A stretch of 64,000 nt of DNA from an uncultured Eubacterium sp. (GCA_949959185.1 CATLIX010000002.1:1-64000); one strand, 5' to 3'; shown: positions 17,030-25,393, counted from the first letter of the stretch. The notes: generated by a model from the sequence alone, not told the origin. Made by a program: numbers and translations.

Positions 17030-18637
17030 GTGACCACTATTATAGGAAATCCTAATCAGAGGGAAAAAGCGGTACATGAAACATTTACCAGTGCGCCGAA
17101 ATCAGATAAAAAGCAGGCGGATTCCGGAAGTTTAAGCAGTATGCTGCGTAATGCATTTGGTGAGATGAAATTAATTAATAGTACGGATTGTGTGCGTTGT
17201 CACAATCTGAAGAAGGATTTGTATCAGACATTGAATGTATTGCAGAGATTTGAAACGACTTCTTTTTCAGATTATGTATTCCGAACATTGCTTATGCCCT
17301 TGCATATGGTAAAAAATATTATGGAAAAGGCATGTACAATAGAGGAAAAGGATAAGTTATTTGAATCTTTTTATGATTTGTTCAAAGGAATCAGTTTATA
17401 TGCGCAGAATTCGGTAAAATCCGATCGGCAATTTACACAGTCTCTGGATTATAATATCAGAATTTATCAAACCCCGGTAAAGTTGAATGCATTTTATAAC
17501 GCCTATATTTATAATCTGAAAGAATATTTGAATTCCATGGAAAATGACGATGGAAATTACTATTCGTTATTACAGGATTTCCCTTCAGGGAGAGCGGCTG
17601 GAAGAAATTCCGGAAGAATACTGGAAGGGACTGGAAAAAGTAGTAGAAGTTCGTTTACAGAAAAAGATGGGACAACAGAAAAGCAGGGATTATATACAGA
17701 GCAGGTATCTGGGCATATCAGAAAAAGAAATAGAAAAAATGGAAGAAGAACTGGAAAAATACGGGGTATATAGCAGTATACTGAATCTGTTACTGCAGGA
17801 GAGTATGAAAGAAATTCTGGAAGAATCAGAAGAACTGTTTTCTTATCTTCTGGAAGATATATTTATGAGAACGCTGGAGAAATCTGATTCAAAAAATGCA
17901 GAGCAGGAACGAAAAAGGCTGAGGAAAAAATTCAGAAAATTACGAATGAATGGCTTACGGAGTCTCCCTGGAATAAGACCATGACGAATTTATCAGCGTC
18001 TATGGACTTGCTCATAGAGAATTTCAAGGAATGTGTGGCAGATGTGATAGGAATTTTAACGCTGCGGCTTTCCATGTTTGATTATCTGGATTCTGTTATT
18101 CAAAGCAACTCAGACCAGGGACGTGTTGATATTGTGAATACAAAAGCGTTGGTAAGATGCGCATTGGTTGTTTATTGTATGACAGAATCAGGGGATGATT
18201 TGAGATATTACTGGAGCCGCGAGGAACTGCAGAAAATCAATGAATCTGGTGATGAGAGAGTCGTTAAGTTTAAAAATAGTATAGGCAAGTTTTTAGAGGA
18301 GTATTTTTATGAGAAAGAATCTCAGACAAAATTTCCTGAAATAGCTGATTATAAAAAGAGTGCTGTGAATATCCTGTATGATGCATTTGTTCTGCAGGAA
18401 TTGGGAATGTATTTATCTGTATGCAGAAAAACTTTTGAAGAACGTAATAATATGGAAAAAAGGTTTCAACAAAAAGAACTGATAGATGTATATAAATTGC
18501 AGCGGGAAAATAATATTGAAACATTTATTTTGGGAGTACAGAAATATATATTTGATTATCAGAATGTCGTGACTGAAAAGATGAGAGGATTAGCCGGGGA
18601 GAAGGATTATGGAAAAAACAGGAAGGCAAATATATGA
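17030..18637 (+). pseudogene. Unknown helical protein, about 535 residues, with two compensating frameshifts
   Basis: Three overlapping open frames form one protein. Frame one runs from GTG 17030 to about 17577. Frame two runs to about 17907. The first frame then resumes to 18637. Removing one C from the CCC at about 17581-17583 and adding one A to the run at about 17911-17915 gives a continuous product (DFLQGERLEEIP; ERKKAEEKIQKITNEW). The protein is helical and charged, with a possible CVRCHNLK knuckle near residue 60 and an acidic middle part. I recognise no family. No ribosome site is clear at 17030. It lies between the small gene and the DAC gene, overlapping the latter by 29 bp, so co-expression is likely. 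Real decay, sequencing error or slippage are all possible. Confidence 0.6.
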
Positions 18638-19949
18638 ACCGAATATTTGCAGATATGCAGTATTTCTTTTGGAAAAAAACTTTTCGGAATTAAAGGGAAA
18701 AATTAAGATATATGTACTTTGTGGAGAAAAAAGCAATGATAGTATAACAGGCTTTGAAGAAGGGTATGAAATACTGGCTGAGAAAACATCTGTTTTAAAG
18801 GATTCCCGTGTTCAGGGCTGGGGAAAGGAAAAAGCGGTCTGTTGGTTGTTTCTGGCAAAGGGGACGTCTGAAGCAGCGATGGCACTGGCAGAACTGGTAT
18901 TGGATGAATTACAGGAAAAATTTACAGATTATCTTTATATTGAGAGATTGGAATCCATAAGTTCCGAATGGATAAAAGGAAAAGAGCTAAGTGACAGAAG
19001 AAGAGAGTATTTTTTTGGATTTATCCAGGATGGTGAAAAGCTGCGAAATGAATGTGTAAAAAAGATACTTAAGAAGAATCAACTTCCTCCCTGGCAGTTG
19101 TTAGTGCAGATATCTTCCCGGCTTTATGAAAAACGCCCATTGAACACAAGGTTATATTTTATTCCGGATGATACTTTTCCAGATGTGCCATGTGTTCGGC
19201 TGGAAGGCGATAGTTCAGATGAAAAATGGGAAGAAAAATATAAGCTCTCAGAGAAAAATCTGCGAACTGTAAGAAAAATGATGGAAGCGGCTCATGATGG
19301 TCAGGGAATTTTGGTATCAATGAAGGAATATGTAATACGGAAGATTGTCGGACAGGAAGATTGTGAAAAGATTGCGAGGGTATGTATTCACTTTCAGGGA
19401 CATTTGAACTGGAAAGTTATTATAGAAGGGAAAGATGTACTTTGGTATCGAGGCGGAGAGTATCAGTTTCCGGCGTTGGGAGAGGCAGAGCCGGAACATA
19501 TTCAAAAACTGAAAAAAATGGACCTTGACGATGGTAAAAGAGAGAATATTAAGAAAATTATAGAAAAACTTTCCAGGCAACCTCACGGAACATCTGTGGT
19601 TTTTATGGATGAAAGATCTTTAAAGGATGAAATAGAACGTCTGGCCGGTTTGAACAGATTACATAAGGTGAAAGCATTTCAACTCATGGAGCAGGAAGAT
19701 GGGATGATAATGGGAATTACTGCCATAGATGGTGCGTTAATGGCCAATCTGGATGGAATGTGCTGTGCAATTGGTGCAATTCTGGATGGGGATGCAGTAG
19801 TCAGAGGTGATCCGGGGCGTGGTTCACGATATAATTCTCTTGCCAATTATATCGCACGCTTTAAGCAGAAAAAGAAAGCAGGAAAAGGTACATGCTTTGC
19901 AGTTATTTTTTCAGAAGATGAAAGAATTGATATTGAAACAGCAAAATAA
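18609..19949 (+). CDS. DAC/DisA_N-domain protein (predicted diadenylate cyclase-like)
   Basis: The 446-residue product ends in a segment resembling the diadenylate-cyclase fold. HGTSVVF (326-332) is the first core strand, DGA occurs at 374-376, and GRGSRYNSLANY (403-414) stands where c-di-AMP synthases have the RHR motif. The RYN form resembles that of DAC domains with specialised N-terminal sensor domains rather than housekeeping CdaA/DisA. Residues 1-300 are an unrecognised, probably sensory region. If active it would make c-di-AMP or a related dinucleotide. The start at 18609 follows GGGAGAAGG and overlaps the preceding frame. A terminator follows. The gene is intact although its upstream partners are broken, and its codons are AT-rich compared with neighbours. 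Confidence 0.7.
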   Translation: MEKTGRQIYEPNICRYAVFLLEKNFSELKGKIKIYVLCGEKSNDSITGFEEGYEILAEKTSVLKDSRVQGWGKEKAVCWLFLAKGTSEAAMALAELVLDELQEKFTDYLYIERLESISSEWIKGKELSDRRREYFFGFIQDGEKLRNECVKKILKKNQLPPWQLLVQISSRLYEKRPLNTRLYFIPDDTFPDVPCVRLEGDSSDEKWEEKYKLSEKNLRTVRKMMEAAHDGQGILVSMKEYVIRKIVGQEDCEKIARVCIHFQGHLNWKVIIEGKDVLWYRGGEYQFPALGEAEPEHIQKLKKMDLDDGKRENIKKIIEKLSRQPHGTSVVFMDERSLKDEIERLAGLNRLHKVKAFQLMEQEDGMIMGITAIDGALMANLDGMCCAIGAILDGDAVVRGDPGRGSRYNSLANYIARFKQKKKAGKGTCFAVIFSEDERIDIETAK

Positions 19950-19967
19950 TAAAAGCATTATGAAAAT

Positions 19968-20009
19968 GACTATGAAGTGGGAGATGATTCTGATTTCATA
20001 GTCGTTTTT
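19968..20009 (+). terminator. Terminator of the DAC operon
   Basis: GACTATGAA pairs with TTCATAGTC, followed by GTTTTTC. Confidence 0.8.
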
Positions 20010-20021
20010 CTGTCAAAACAA

Positions 20022-20050
20022 TTGATAAAGTCACACGGACCCGTTATAAT
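20022..20050 (+). promoter_or_regulatory. Predicted promoter of the Rpn-like pseudogene
   Basis: TTGATA and a perfect TATAAT are separated by 17 bp, about 50 bp before the ATG at 20102. Confidence 0.6.
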
Positions 20051-20101
20051 GGCAGTACAGAGAACTCTGTGCCTGAGAGAGAATTTCACATAACTACATA
20101 G

Positions 20102-21148
20102 ATGAAAAATAAAAAAGTGCGGTGGCATCCGGGATTTGTGGCGGCAATCACCCTGGAGCTGAAGCAGAATCGGGAGAACCTGCTGATTCAGAGTGAATAC
20201 AACCTGAACACAAAGCCGCTGGAAGTAGACGTACTGATTATCCGAAAGGAAAAGACGGAAGAAATCAGGAATGAAATCGGAAAGTTTTCCGCGGCCACAA
20301 CCTTCTGGAATATAAATCACCGGAAGACCATCTGGATGTGGACACCTTTTATAAGGTAACAGCTTATGCCGGGCTGTACAAATCCTATGGAAAAAGCCTG
20401 GATGAGCGAAAAGCCTATGATATTACCATCACTTTTGTTCGGGAGAAAAGGCCGGAAGGACTGTTCCGGTATTTCCGGGAACATGGACACGAGCTGTTAA
20501 AATCCTGTGAGGGAATCTATCAGGTGAAAGGAAATGTGCTGTTTCCCACGCAGATGGTGGTAACAGGAGAGCTGGATGTGGAAAAGCATACCTGGCTGAG
20601 GGCATTGTCCGGAAAAGTGGAAAAAGAGACAGCAGGAAAAAGTACCAGGTAAAACGTAACAGTTCAGCCCACGCCCCTTTAAACAGGCCACAGACCGCCT
20701 GCCAGGCAGGTTGTCCGCTGCTGACGCAGCTCTTGTCTGCGGCTTAAGGGACGTTCCGTTCATAGTCTGTATTTTGTGCTCATTCATGCAGGCATGATTT
20801 GCACAGAATACAGACTATGGCTGAATTGTTACGATAAAACTGCTGGAAGGAAAAGAAGAAAGAGAACTGGCAGATTCGGTGCTGAAAGTCATGCTGGAGG
20901 CAAATCGTAAGAAGATAGAAACCTGGAAAGGGGATGAAGATATGTTTGAAACGCTGATGGAGATCATGGAGCCCCAGATACAAATGAGGGAAGCGAAGAT
21001 AAGAATGGAAGAAAGAACAGAAGGGATTCGGGGAACAGTGGAAGCCCTCCGGGAATTCGGTCATGGAGATGGGGAAATAAAGACAGTGCTTATGAAGAAA
21101 TATGGACTTATGGAAGAAGAGGCGAAGGGGTATCTGATGAAAAGATGA
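20102..21148 (+). pseudogene. Rpn/PD-(D/E)XK transposase-like gene broken by a frameshift and an element insertion
   Basis: The first part (20102 to about 20288) reads WHPGFVAAITLELKQNREN and EVDVLIIRK, as in Rpn-type recombination-promoting nuclease/transposase proteins. A one-base deletion in the T-run near 20284 shifts the frame. The correct continuation (KFFRGHNLLEY, then DTFYKVTAYAGLYKSYG) goes on to about 20652. The family-ii element at 20656-20832 is then inserted. The C-terminal part resumes as LLEGKEERELADSVLKVMLE and ends at 21148. The remains correspond to roughly 290 residues of ancestral coding sequence. It is not functional as it stands. Confidence 0.85.
20656..20832. mobile_element. 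Family-ii miniature element (177 bp), copy a, inside the Rpn-like gene
   Basis: The ends are GTAACAGTTCAGCC and GGCTGAATTGTTAC. The left part folds as nested hairpins (CGCCTGCCAGGCAGG; GCTGCTGACGCAGC). The right part is a long stem formed by CATAGTCTGTATT and AATACAGACTATG around TTCATGCAGGCATGA. TAAAAC occurs just left of the left end and 2 bp right of the right end, a possible target duplication. Its position within coding sequence shows the family has moved. Confidence 0.85.
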
Positions 21149-21177
21149 TGGAGATATATATGCCTGAAAAATTTAAT

Positions 21178-21250
21178 AATTCGTCAAATATCCGGCAGGC
21201 GCAGCTGCATGGCCCATTGCTCGTGGGAATAAAGTGGACATTCGGGCATT
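21178..21250. repeat. Palindromic module shared with the helicase leader
   Basis: ATTCGTCAAATA and CCCATTGCTCGTGGGAATAAA match 7390-7446. It fills most of the gap between the Rpn-like pseudogene and the secreted-protein terminator. Confidence 0.5.
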
Positions 21251-21296
21251 TCCAGGCTTCAAGGACATCCGACACAATAAGTTATAATTTACAGTT

Positions 21297-21338
21297 GAAA
21301 AAAGAAACGTTCCGTCCATGAATATCACAGACGGAACG
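21297..21338 (-). terminator. Terminator of the secreted-protein gene
   Basis: On the minus strand CGTTCCGTC pairs with GACGGAACG, followed by TTTCTTTTTT. Confidence 0.8.
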
Positions 21339-21399
21339 CTTCTTTGGTTATAATGGTTTTTTTATGTTGTGAAAAAGTGGTTAGCATTATGTAAAGTTT

Positions 21400-22293
21400 T
21401 TATTTCCACTTAAGGGTATAATATCCGGAAGAAGTTTTATTATAACGTTCTACTTTTACATAGTAAGTACCAGGGTCAATACCAAAAGTTCTGCCAGTAG
21501 GTATTCCATTTCTGGTTTCCTCAATGTAATAGGAAGTGGAATCTTTTGAAACTTTCAGGTTTGCCAGGTCATAGTTATTGCTTCCCGATACAAATGGTTT
21601 ACCATTGCTTGCGCAAAGAGTGAATTTAATTCCATTGTTATAATAAATAGAGGTACCGCTTGAAGATAAAACAGCACCGTTTGTTTTAGCACTGTAAGTT
21701 AATTTTAATTTCTGCTTTTTGGTCAGTTTGATTTTATACCAGTCAACAGTTTTATCGCCTGCGATAATAACGCCCGTTGCAGTTTTTCCCTCTTTCAGCG
21801 TTTTTGCTTTCCCCCTGGAAGTATTGGAACCTTTCTTAAGAGAAGTCACAGTTGCTTTAACCTTTACACCGCCCATGCTCTCTACTTTGAAGTAATAGGT
21901 GCTTCCTTTTTTTACTCCATAGGTCCGTGTGTAATATCTTGTAGCTGATTCGCTGGTATCGAAATATTCACGAGTCTGGCCAAGAGCAGAAGTTTTGCTT
22001 TTGTTAAATGTAATATAACCATAGGCACCGCCGGAAACAACGGAACTGTTATTTGATATCTTGATGGTAATATAACCGGTTACGTTAGATTTGAATTTGA
22101 TAAAATTGGCTTCTTTGGTTGCACCCCAACATTCCTCATCTGAAATTGTAGCAGTAGATGTTCCCTTACCGTTAAAACTCAAATCTTCTGCTGCTTCCAC
22201 CTGCTGAGGAGTTGCCACAGCAAATACGGAAACCATCATAACTGCTGCAAGTACAAGACTTACAATTTTGTTACATTTTTTTCCTTCTCTCAT
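21400..22293 (-). CDS. Secreted protein with repeated beta-rich (PPC-like) domains
   Basis: The 297-residue product has an N-terminal signal peptide (basic n-region, SLVLAAVMMVSVFAV core, cleavage probably after VEA-A). The mature part is rich in Ser, Thr, Lys and Tyr. It seems to carry two beta-sandwich modules: one around residues 45-150 ending YYFKVESMGGVKVKATV, and one at about 165-297 (DWYKIKLTKKQKLKLTY, ending GTYYVKVERYNKTSSGYYTL). The pattern resembles bacterial pre-peptidase C-terminal domains. I start at 22293, because the upstream ATG at 22302 overlaps the ribosome site. It is probably exported and cell-associated; function unknown. Confidence 0.8.
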   Translation of the reverse strand: MREGKKCNKIVSLVLAAVMMVSVFAVATPQQVEAAEDLSFNGKGTSTATISDEECWGATKEANFIKFKSNVTGYITIKISNNSSVVSGGAYGYITFNKSKTSALGQTREYFDTSESATRYYTRTYGVKKGSTYYFKVESMGGVKVKATVTSLKKGSNTSRGKAKTLKEGKTATGVIIAGDKTVDWYKIKLTKKQKLKLTYSAKTNGAVLSSSGTSIYYNNGIKFTLCASNGKPFVSGSNNYDLANLKVSKDSTSYYIEETRNGIPTGRTFGIDPGTYYVKVERYNKTSSGYYTLKWK

Positions 22294-22414
22294 AATGTAC
22301 ATTCCTTTCCTGATTAAATTCTGACAGGAACTTTAACTTTCATATAACCAGAAAACGGATGATGATTTCCTGTATATATAAAGCTACTGTCACATCTTAT
22401 CCTGTCTCTTATAA

Positions 22415-22441
22415 TTTATAACATAACTTTGGAAATGTCAA
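22415..22441 (-). promoter_or_regulatory. Predicted promoter of the secreted-protein gene
   Basis: On the minus strand TTGACA (22436-22441) is followed by TATAAATTATAA after 15 bp; TAAATT at 17 bp spacing is the alternative -10. The leader is about 120 nt. Confidence 0.45.
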
Positions 22442-22470
22442 TATTTTGTGAAAAAAATGTGAAAAAAGGA

Positions 22471-22634
22471 GTAACAGTTCAGCCATAGCCTGTGTTCTGT
22501 GTAAGTCATGCCTGCATGTATGCGCACAGAATGCAGGCTACGAGCGGAGCGCCCTTTCATGAGCAAAAGTAGTTGCAGCGCAACGGAGAAGCACCGCAGG
22601 TGCGTTTTGCGAATGGCACGGGTTGAACTGTTAC
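22471..22634. mobile_element. Family-ii miniature element, copy b (164 bp)
   Basis: It is bounded by GTAACAGTTCAGCC and GTTGAACTGTTAC. The interior differs from copies c/d: a long hairpin around CATGCCTGCATG, then GAAGCACCGCAGGTGCGTTTT. It lies between the divergently placed promoter of the secreted-protein gene and the 3' end of the HAD gene. Confidence 0.75.
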
Positions 22635-22668
22635 AAAAAGGGTGAAATGCTATCCCTGTTCCCGAAGC

Positions 22669-23520
22669 TCAGCCTGTCCACTTTTCCAGCATGGCGGCTA
22701 CTCCATGCTGGTCGTTGCTCAAAGTGACGTCGTCAGCCTGGCTGCGAATTTCTTCCGGAGCATTTGCCATGGCCACGCCCAGTCCTGCAGCTTTCATAAT
22801 GTCCAAATCGTTCTCGCTGTCTCCGCAGGCAATGGTGTGTTCCATTGAAATATCCAGGTAACTGCACAGCAGTGACAGACCTCTGGCCTTGGAGATGCCT
22901 GTTCCGGTAAATTCCAGATTGCCGTAGCCGCCGGAAAGATAGCTGATGTCCGGATACTGCTCCAGAATCCGGATGGCATTATCCCGGTCTGTGTAGTTCC
23001 CGTCGAGGTCTGTCAGAAAATTTAAGGTGAGCTTCTGGACGGGAGCCTGATGTTCCCGGAGAAAAGAAACCATATCCGGGATACTTTCACGGGTGGAGAG
23101 AATGTATTGTTTCAGAGAATCCGGGAGACTGTCTATTTTCAGAAAGGTTTCCCGGCACTGTTCGGGGGTATAGGCGTCGCCATGGATGAACAAATCCATG
23201 TGAATTTCCAAGTTCAGCAGTTCTTCCACAATATCGGCTGCCAGGCTGGCAGACATGCAGTTTTCAAACAGACATTCTTTTTCCGGAACCTTGTAAATAC
23301 CGGCTCCGTTTGTGGTGATGGCATACCGGATGCCAAGTTCGGTCATCAGTTCCAGAGGAAGTCCCCTGTAAGGACGTCCGGTGGATATCACAAAAGTAAT
23401 GCCCCGGCGGGCGGCTTCCCGGATAGCAGCTTTGTTTTCATCGGAAACCTGGCTTTCAGAGTTGAACAACGTACCGTCCAAATCCAGGGCGACCAGTTGA
23501 AACTTTCTTTTTGCATTCAT
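22669..23520 (-). CDS. Cof-type HAD-family sugar/nucleotide phosphatase
   Basis: The 283-residue protein has all HAD motifs: LDLDGTLFN (nucleophile and acid aspartates), STGRPY, the conserved lysine before GLSLL, and CGDSENDLDIMK. The large central cap is of the Cof/YidA C2b type. It probably dephosphorylates a small phosphorylated metabolite; the substrate is not predictable. The start at 23520 follows GGAGG. Both flanks hold family-ii miniature elements. Confidence 0.9.
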   Translation of the reverse strand: MNAKRKFQLVALDLDGTLFNSESQVSDENKAAIREAARRGITFVISTGRPYRGLPLELMTELGIRYAITTNGAGIYKVPEKECLFENCMSASLAADIVEELLNLEIHMDLFIHGDAYTPEQCRETFLKIDSLPDSLKQYILSTRESIPDMVSFLREHQAPVQKLTLNFLTDLDGNYTDRDNAIRILEQYPDISYLSGGYGNLEFTGTGISKARGLSLLCSYLDISMEHTIACGDSENDLDIMKAAGLGVAMANAPEEIRSQADDVTLSNDQHGVAAMLEKWTG

Positions 23521-23536
23521 AAAAAATCCTCCATGT

Positions 23537-23711
23537 GATAACAGTTCAGTCCACGCCCCTCAGACAGGCCACAGACCGCCTGCAAGCAGGCTATCCGCTG
23601 CTGATGCAGCTCCTGTCTGAGGCTTAAGGGGCGTTCCGCTCATCGCCGTCATTATGAGCTCCTTCATGCCAGCATGATTCACTCATAATTTTGGCGATGT
23701 CTGGATTGTTA
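23537..23711. mobile_element. Family-ii miniature element, copy c (tandem)
   Basis: It begins GATAACAGTTCAGTCC and ends GTCTGGATTGTTA, then joins copy d directly. Inner stems: CGCCCCTCAGACAGG with CCTGTCTGAGG...AGGGGCG, enclosing two arms (CGCCTGCAAGCAGGC and GCTGCTGATGCAGC), which gives a cloverleaf-like fold. The right half is a long hairpin around TTCATGCCAGCATGA. Confidence 0.85.
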
Positions 23712-23886
23712 GTAACAGTTCAGTCCACGCCCCTCAGACAGGCCACAGACCGCCTGCAAGCAGGCTATCCGCTGCTGATGCAGCTCCTGTCTGAGGCTTA
23801 AGGGGCGTTCCGCTCATCGCCGTCATTATGAGCTCCTTCATGCCAGCATGATTCGCTCATAATTTTGGCGATGTCTGAACTGTTAC
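23712..23886. mobile_element. Family-ii miniature element, copy d (tandem)
   Basis: It is almost identical to copy c, differing by only a few bases. Ends are GTAACAGTTCAGTCC and GTCTGAACTGTTAC. The right end is 20 bp before the tRNA promoter at 23907. Confidence 0.88.
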
Positions 23887-23906
23887 AAAAAAATTGTAAA
23901 AACCTC

Positions 23907-23936
23907 TTGACATTTGTCTTCATATCGTATTATAAT
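23907..23936 (+). promoter_or_regulatory. tRNA-Val/tRNA-Met promoter
   Basis: A perfect TTGACA and a perfect TATAAT are separated by 18 bp, upstream of the tRNA pair. Confidence 0.8.
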
Positions 23937-23973
23937 AGTCAAGCAGTCGGCAGTCAAGACTGCAGACAACCAT

Positions 23974-24046
23974 GGGATCTTAGCTCAGCTGGGAGAGCAT
24001 CTGCCTTACAAGCAGAGGGTCACAGGTTCGAGCCCTGTAGGTCCCA
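23974..24046 (+). tRNA. tRNA-Val (anticodon TAC)
   Basis: The 73-nt sequence folds as a cloverleaf: acceptor GGGATCT/AGGTCCC (one G-T pair), D-arm GCTC/GAGC, anticodon stem CTGCC/AGCAG region with loop CTTACAA, and TTCGAGC T-loop. The anticodon TAC reads valine. CCA is not encoded. Confidence 0.95.
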
Positions 24047-24077
24047 TTTTGTGATTCTTCACAGAATTTATGGTTGT

Positions 24078-24151
24078 GGCGGAATAGCTCAGTTGGCGAG
24101 AGCACACGGTTCATACCCGTGGTGTCGGGGGTTCAAATCCCTCTTCCGCTA
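24078..24151 (+). tRNA. tRNA-Met (anticodon CAT, probably elongator)
   Basis: The 74-nt cloverleaf has acceptor GGCGGAA/TTCCGCT, D-arm GCTC/GAGC, anticodon stem CACGG/CCGTG with loop TTCATAC, and T-arm GGGGG/CCCTC-like around TTCAAAT. The G1-U72 pair and the stem lacking the three G-C pairs of initiators argue for elongator Met; a tRNA-Ile with lysidine is less likely. Confidence 0.88.
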
Positions 24152-24175
24152 TTTTTAATATCAGTTATATAAGTT

Positions 24176-24208
24176 CACTACCGAATGATGAATCGGTAGT
24201 GTTTTTTT
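24176..24208 (+). terminator. Terminator of the tRNA operon
   Basis: CACTACCGA pairs with TCGGTAGTG and is followed by seven T. Confidence 0.9.
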
Positions 24209-24592
24209 ATCTTACAGGAAAGAACTTGCCACGCTAAAGCGTGAAAGTGTCTTCCTGTAAGATAAAACCATTATGCGCACTCGTGCGAATGGAAGATGTC
24301 ACTACGTGACCGCACTCGGCGCGACAAAATGTGCAATCCCCTCAAGACTGAGGGGCAGGGAAGTTGAAGTGGGCTTGCCCACTTTGTTCTGCACAGCTCC
24401 GTGCAGCGAAGACATGCCGCTATGCGGCGCACGGGTCGCGCGGCGAGCAGAGGAAGATAGCTCTTCCCTGCTCGATTCTTACAGGAAACACTTTCGCACA
24501 TTAGCGTGACATAGTATTTCCTGTAAAATAAAACCCTCCGGGCGAGATGCGCAGTTCGCGGAGAGGAAATCTGTTGCCGGGCAATCCGCTCA
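24209..24592. repeat. Large palindromic mosaic block (family iii)
   Basis: Successive hairpin modules: CTTACAGGAAAG/TTCCTGTAAGATAAAACC, GCACTCGTGC, GTCACTACGTGAC, CCCCTCAAGACTGAGGGG, GTGGGCTTGCCCAC, CGAGCAGAGGAAG/CTCTTCCCTGCTCG, TTACAGGAAACAC/ATTTCCTGTAAAATAAAACC, then GCAGTTCGCGGAGAGGAAAT. The first module duplicates 3921-3976. The block runs up to the stop codon of the next gene. No protein-coding frame is supported here. Confidence 0.78.
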
Positions 24593-25261
24593 CTCCTGTA
24601 CATCAGAAGAATCGAAGGCTCGGATAACCTGTCCGGAATCCTGGCTGACATACTCCACATGTACAGATTCCGTATCTTCTCCGGAGAAGGCGCCATAGAG
24701 TTTTCCGTACATAAAAAACGTCATGGCGGAATAAGAATCTGATGTTTCCAGCTTTTCCGAAGAAAGGAGGACGGTAAATTCTGTAAAATTTTCATTTGTA
24801 CTGATTTCCCGGAATCTGGGATATTCTTCCGAAGCAGTCATATCCTCCAGTCCTTCACGGATAAAATCTGCCATACCTTCCATCAAATCCAGATGTTGCT
24901 GCTGGCTCATGCGCAGGGTGACGCTGCCGTCATCATGTAAAGCGGCATAGGGGTAGCCGGCGTCAGAAGCAATCTGCTCCAAATCCTCCTGAGTGACCGG
25001 GCCCAGGAAATCGGCGGGAATATTCAGCTCTACCGCCGAATCTTTTTGTTTCACTTTTATTCCGTCCAGAACATCCAGTTCCGGTGAAGAAAAACCGGTA
25101 TCAATTTCTTCTGACGGGACAGAGGTGGAAGGGCTTCTGAACTGGTCTGCAGCCGGATGCTTTTTTGCAGATGCGGGTGCTTTTTCCGGCTGACTGCCTC
25201 CGCAGCCGGGAAAGAGCAGACAGGACAACATCAGCAGGAACAGGAAAGAAAAACGTTTCAT
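24590..25261 (-). CDS. Putative lipoprotein of unknown function
   Basis: The 223-residue product has a lipoprotein signal (hydrophobic FSFLFLLMLSCLLF, lipobox FPGC). A low-complexity Ser/Pro/Ala linker (about residues 22-60) and an acidic globular domain follow. I start at 25261, 9 nt after GGAGG; ten more open codons upstream lack a site. The last codons overlap the palindromic block. I do not recognise the globular domain; the ligand is unknown. Confidence 0.75.
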   Translation of the reverse strand: MKRFSFLFLLMLSCLLFPGCGGSQPEKAPASAKKHPAADQFRSPSTSVPSEEIDTGFSSPELDVLDGIKVKQKDSAVELNIPADFLGPVTQEDLEQIASDAGYPYAALHDDGSVTLRMSQQQHLDLMEGMADFIREGLEDMTASEEYPRFREISTNENFTEFTVLLSSEKLETSDSYSAMTFFMYGKLYGAFSGEDTESVHVEYVSQDSGQVIRAFDSSDVQE

Positions 25262-25393
25262 AAATATATCCTCCATCTTATATAAAAACACAGTTATTGC
25301 AGGATTCCTTTTTATTATAGCATGAAAAAAAGAATTCAGTACATACTATTGATGGAACATTTTAAACGATCAGAGGGCAGGAGGAGATACCAT

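Noticed and set aside
22462-22645. A target-site duplication around family-ii copy b (AAAAAGG on both sides)
   Set aside because: The match lies in A-rich sequence at unequal distances from the ends and is not convincing; the duplication length for this family remains unknown.
23537-23886. A CRISPR array (two repeated units)
   Set aside because: The units are 175 bp, joined without spacers, and have terminal inverted repeats. No cas genes occur in the window and no CRISPR-like repeats were seen elsewhere in it.
24078-24151. tRNA-Ile(CAT) or initiator tRNA
   Set aside because: The arms fit elongator Met of Clostridia better; the initiator's unpaired first acceptor base and triple G-C stem are absent.
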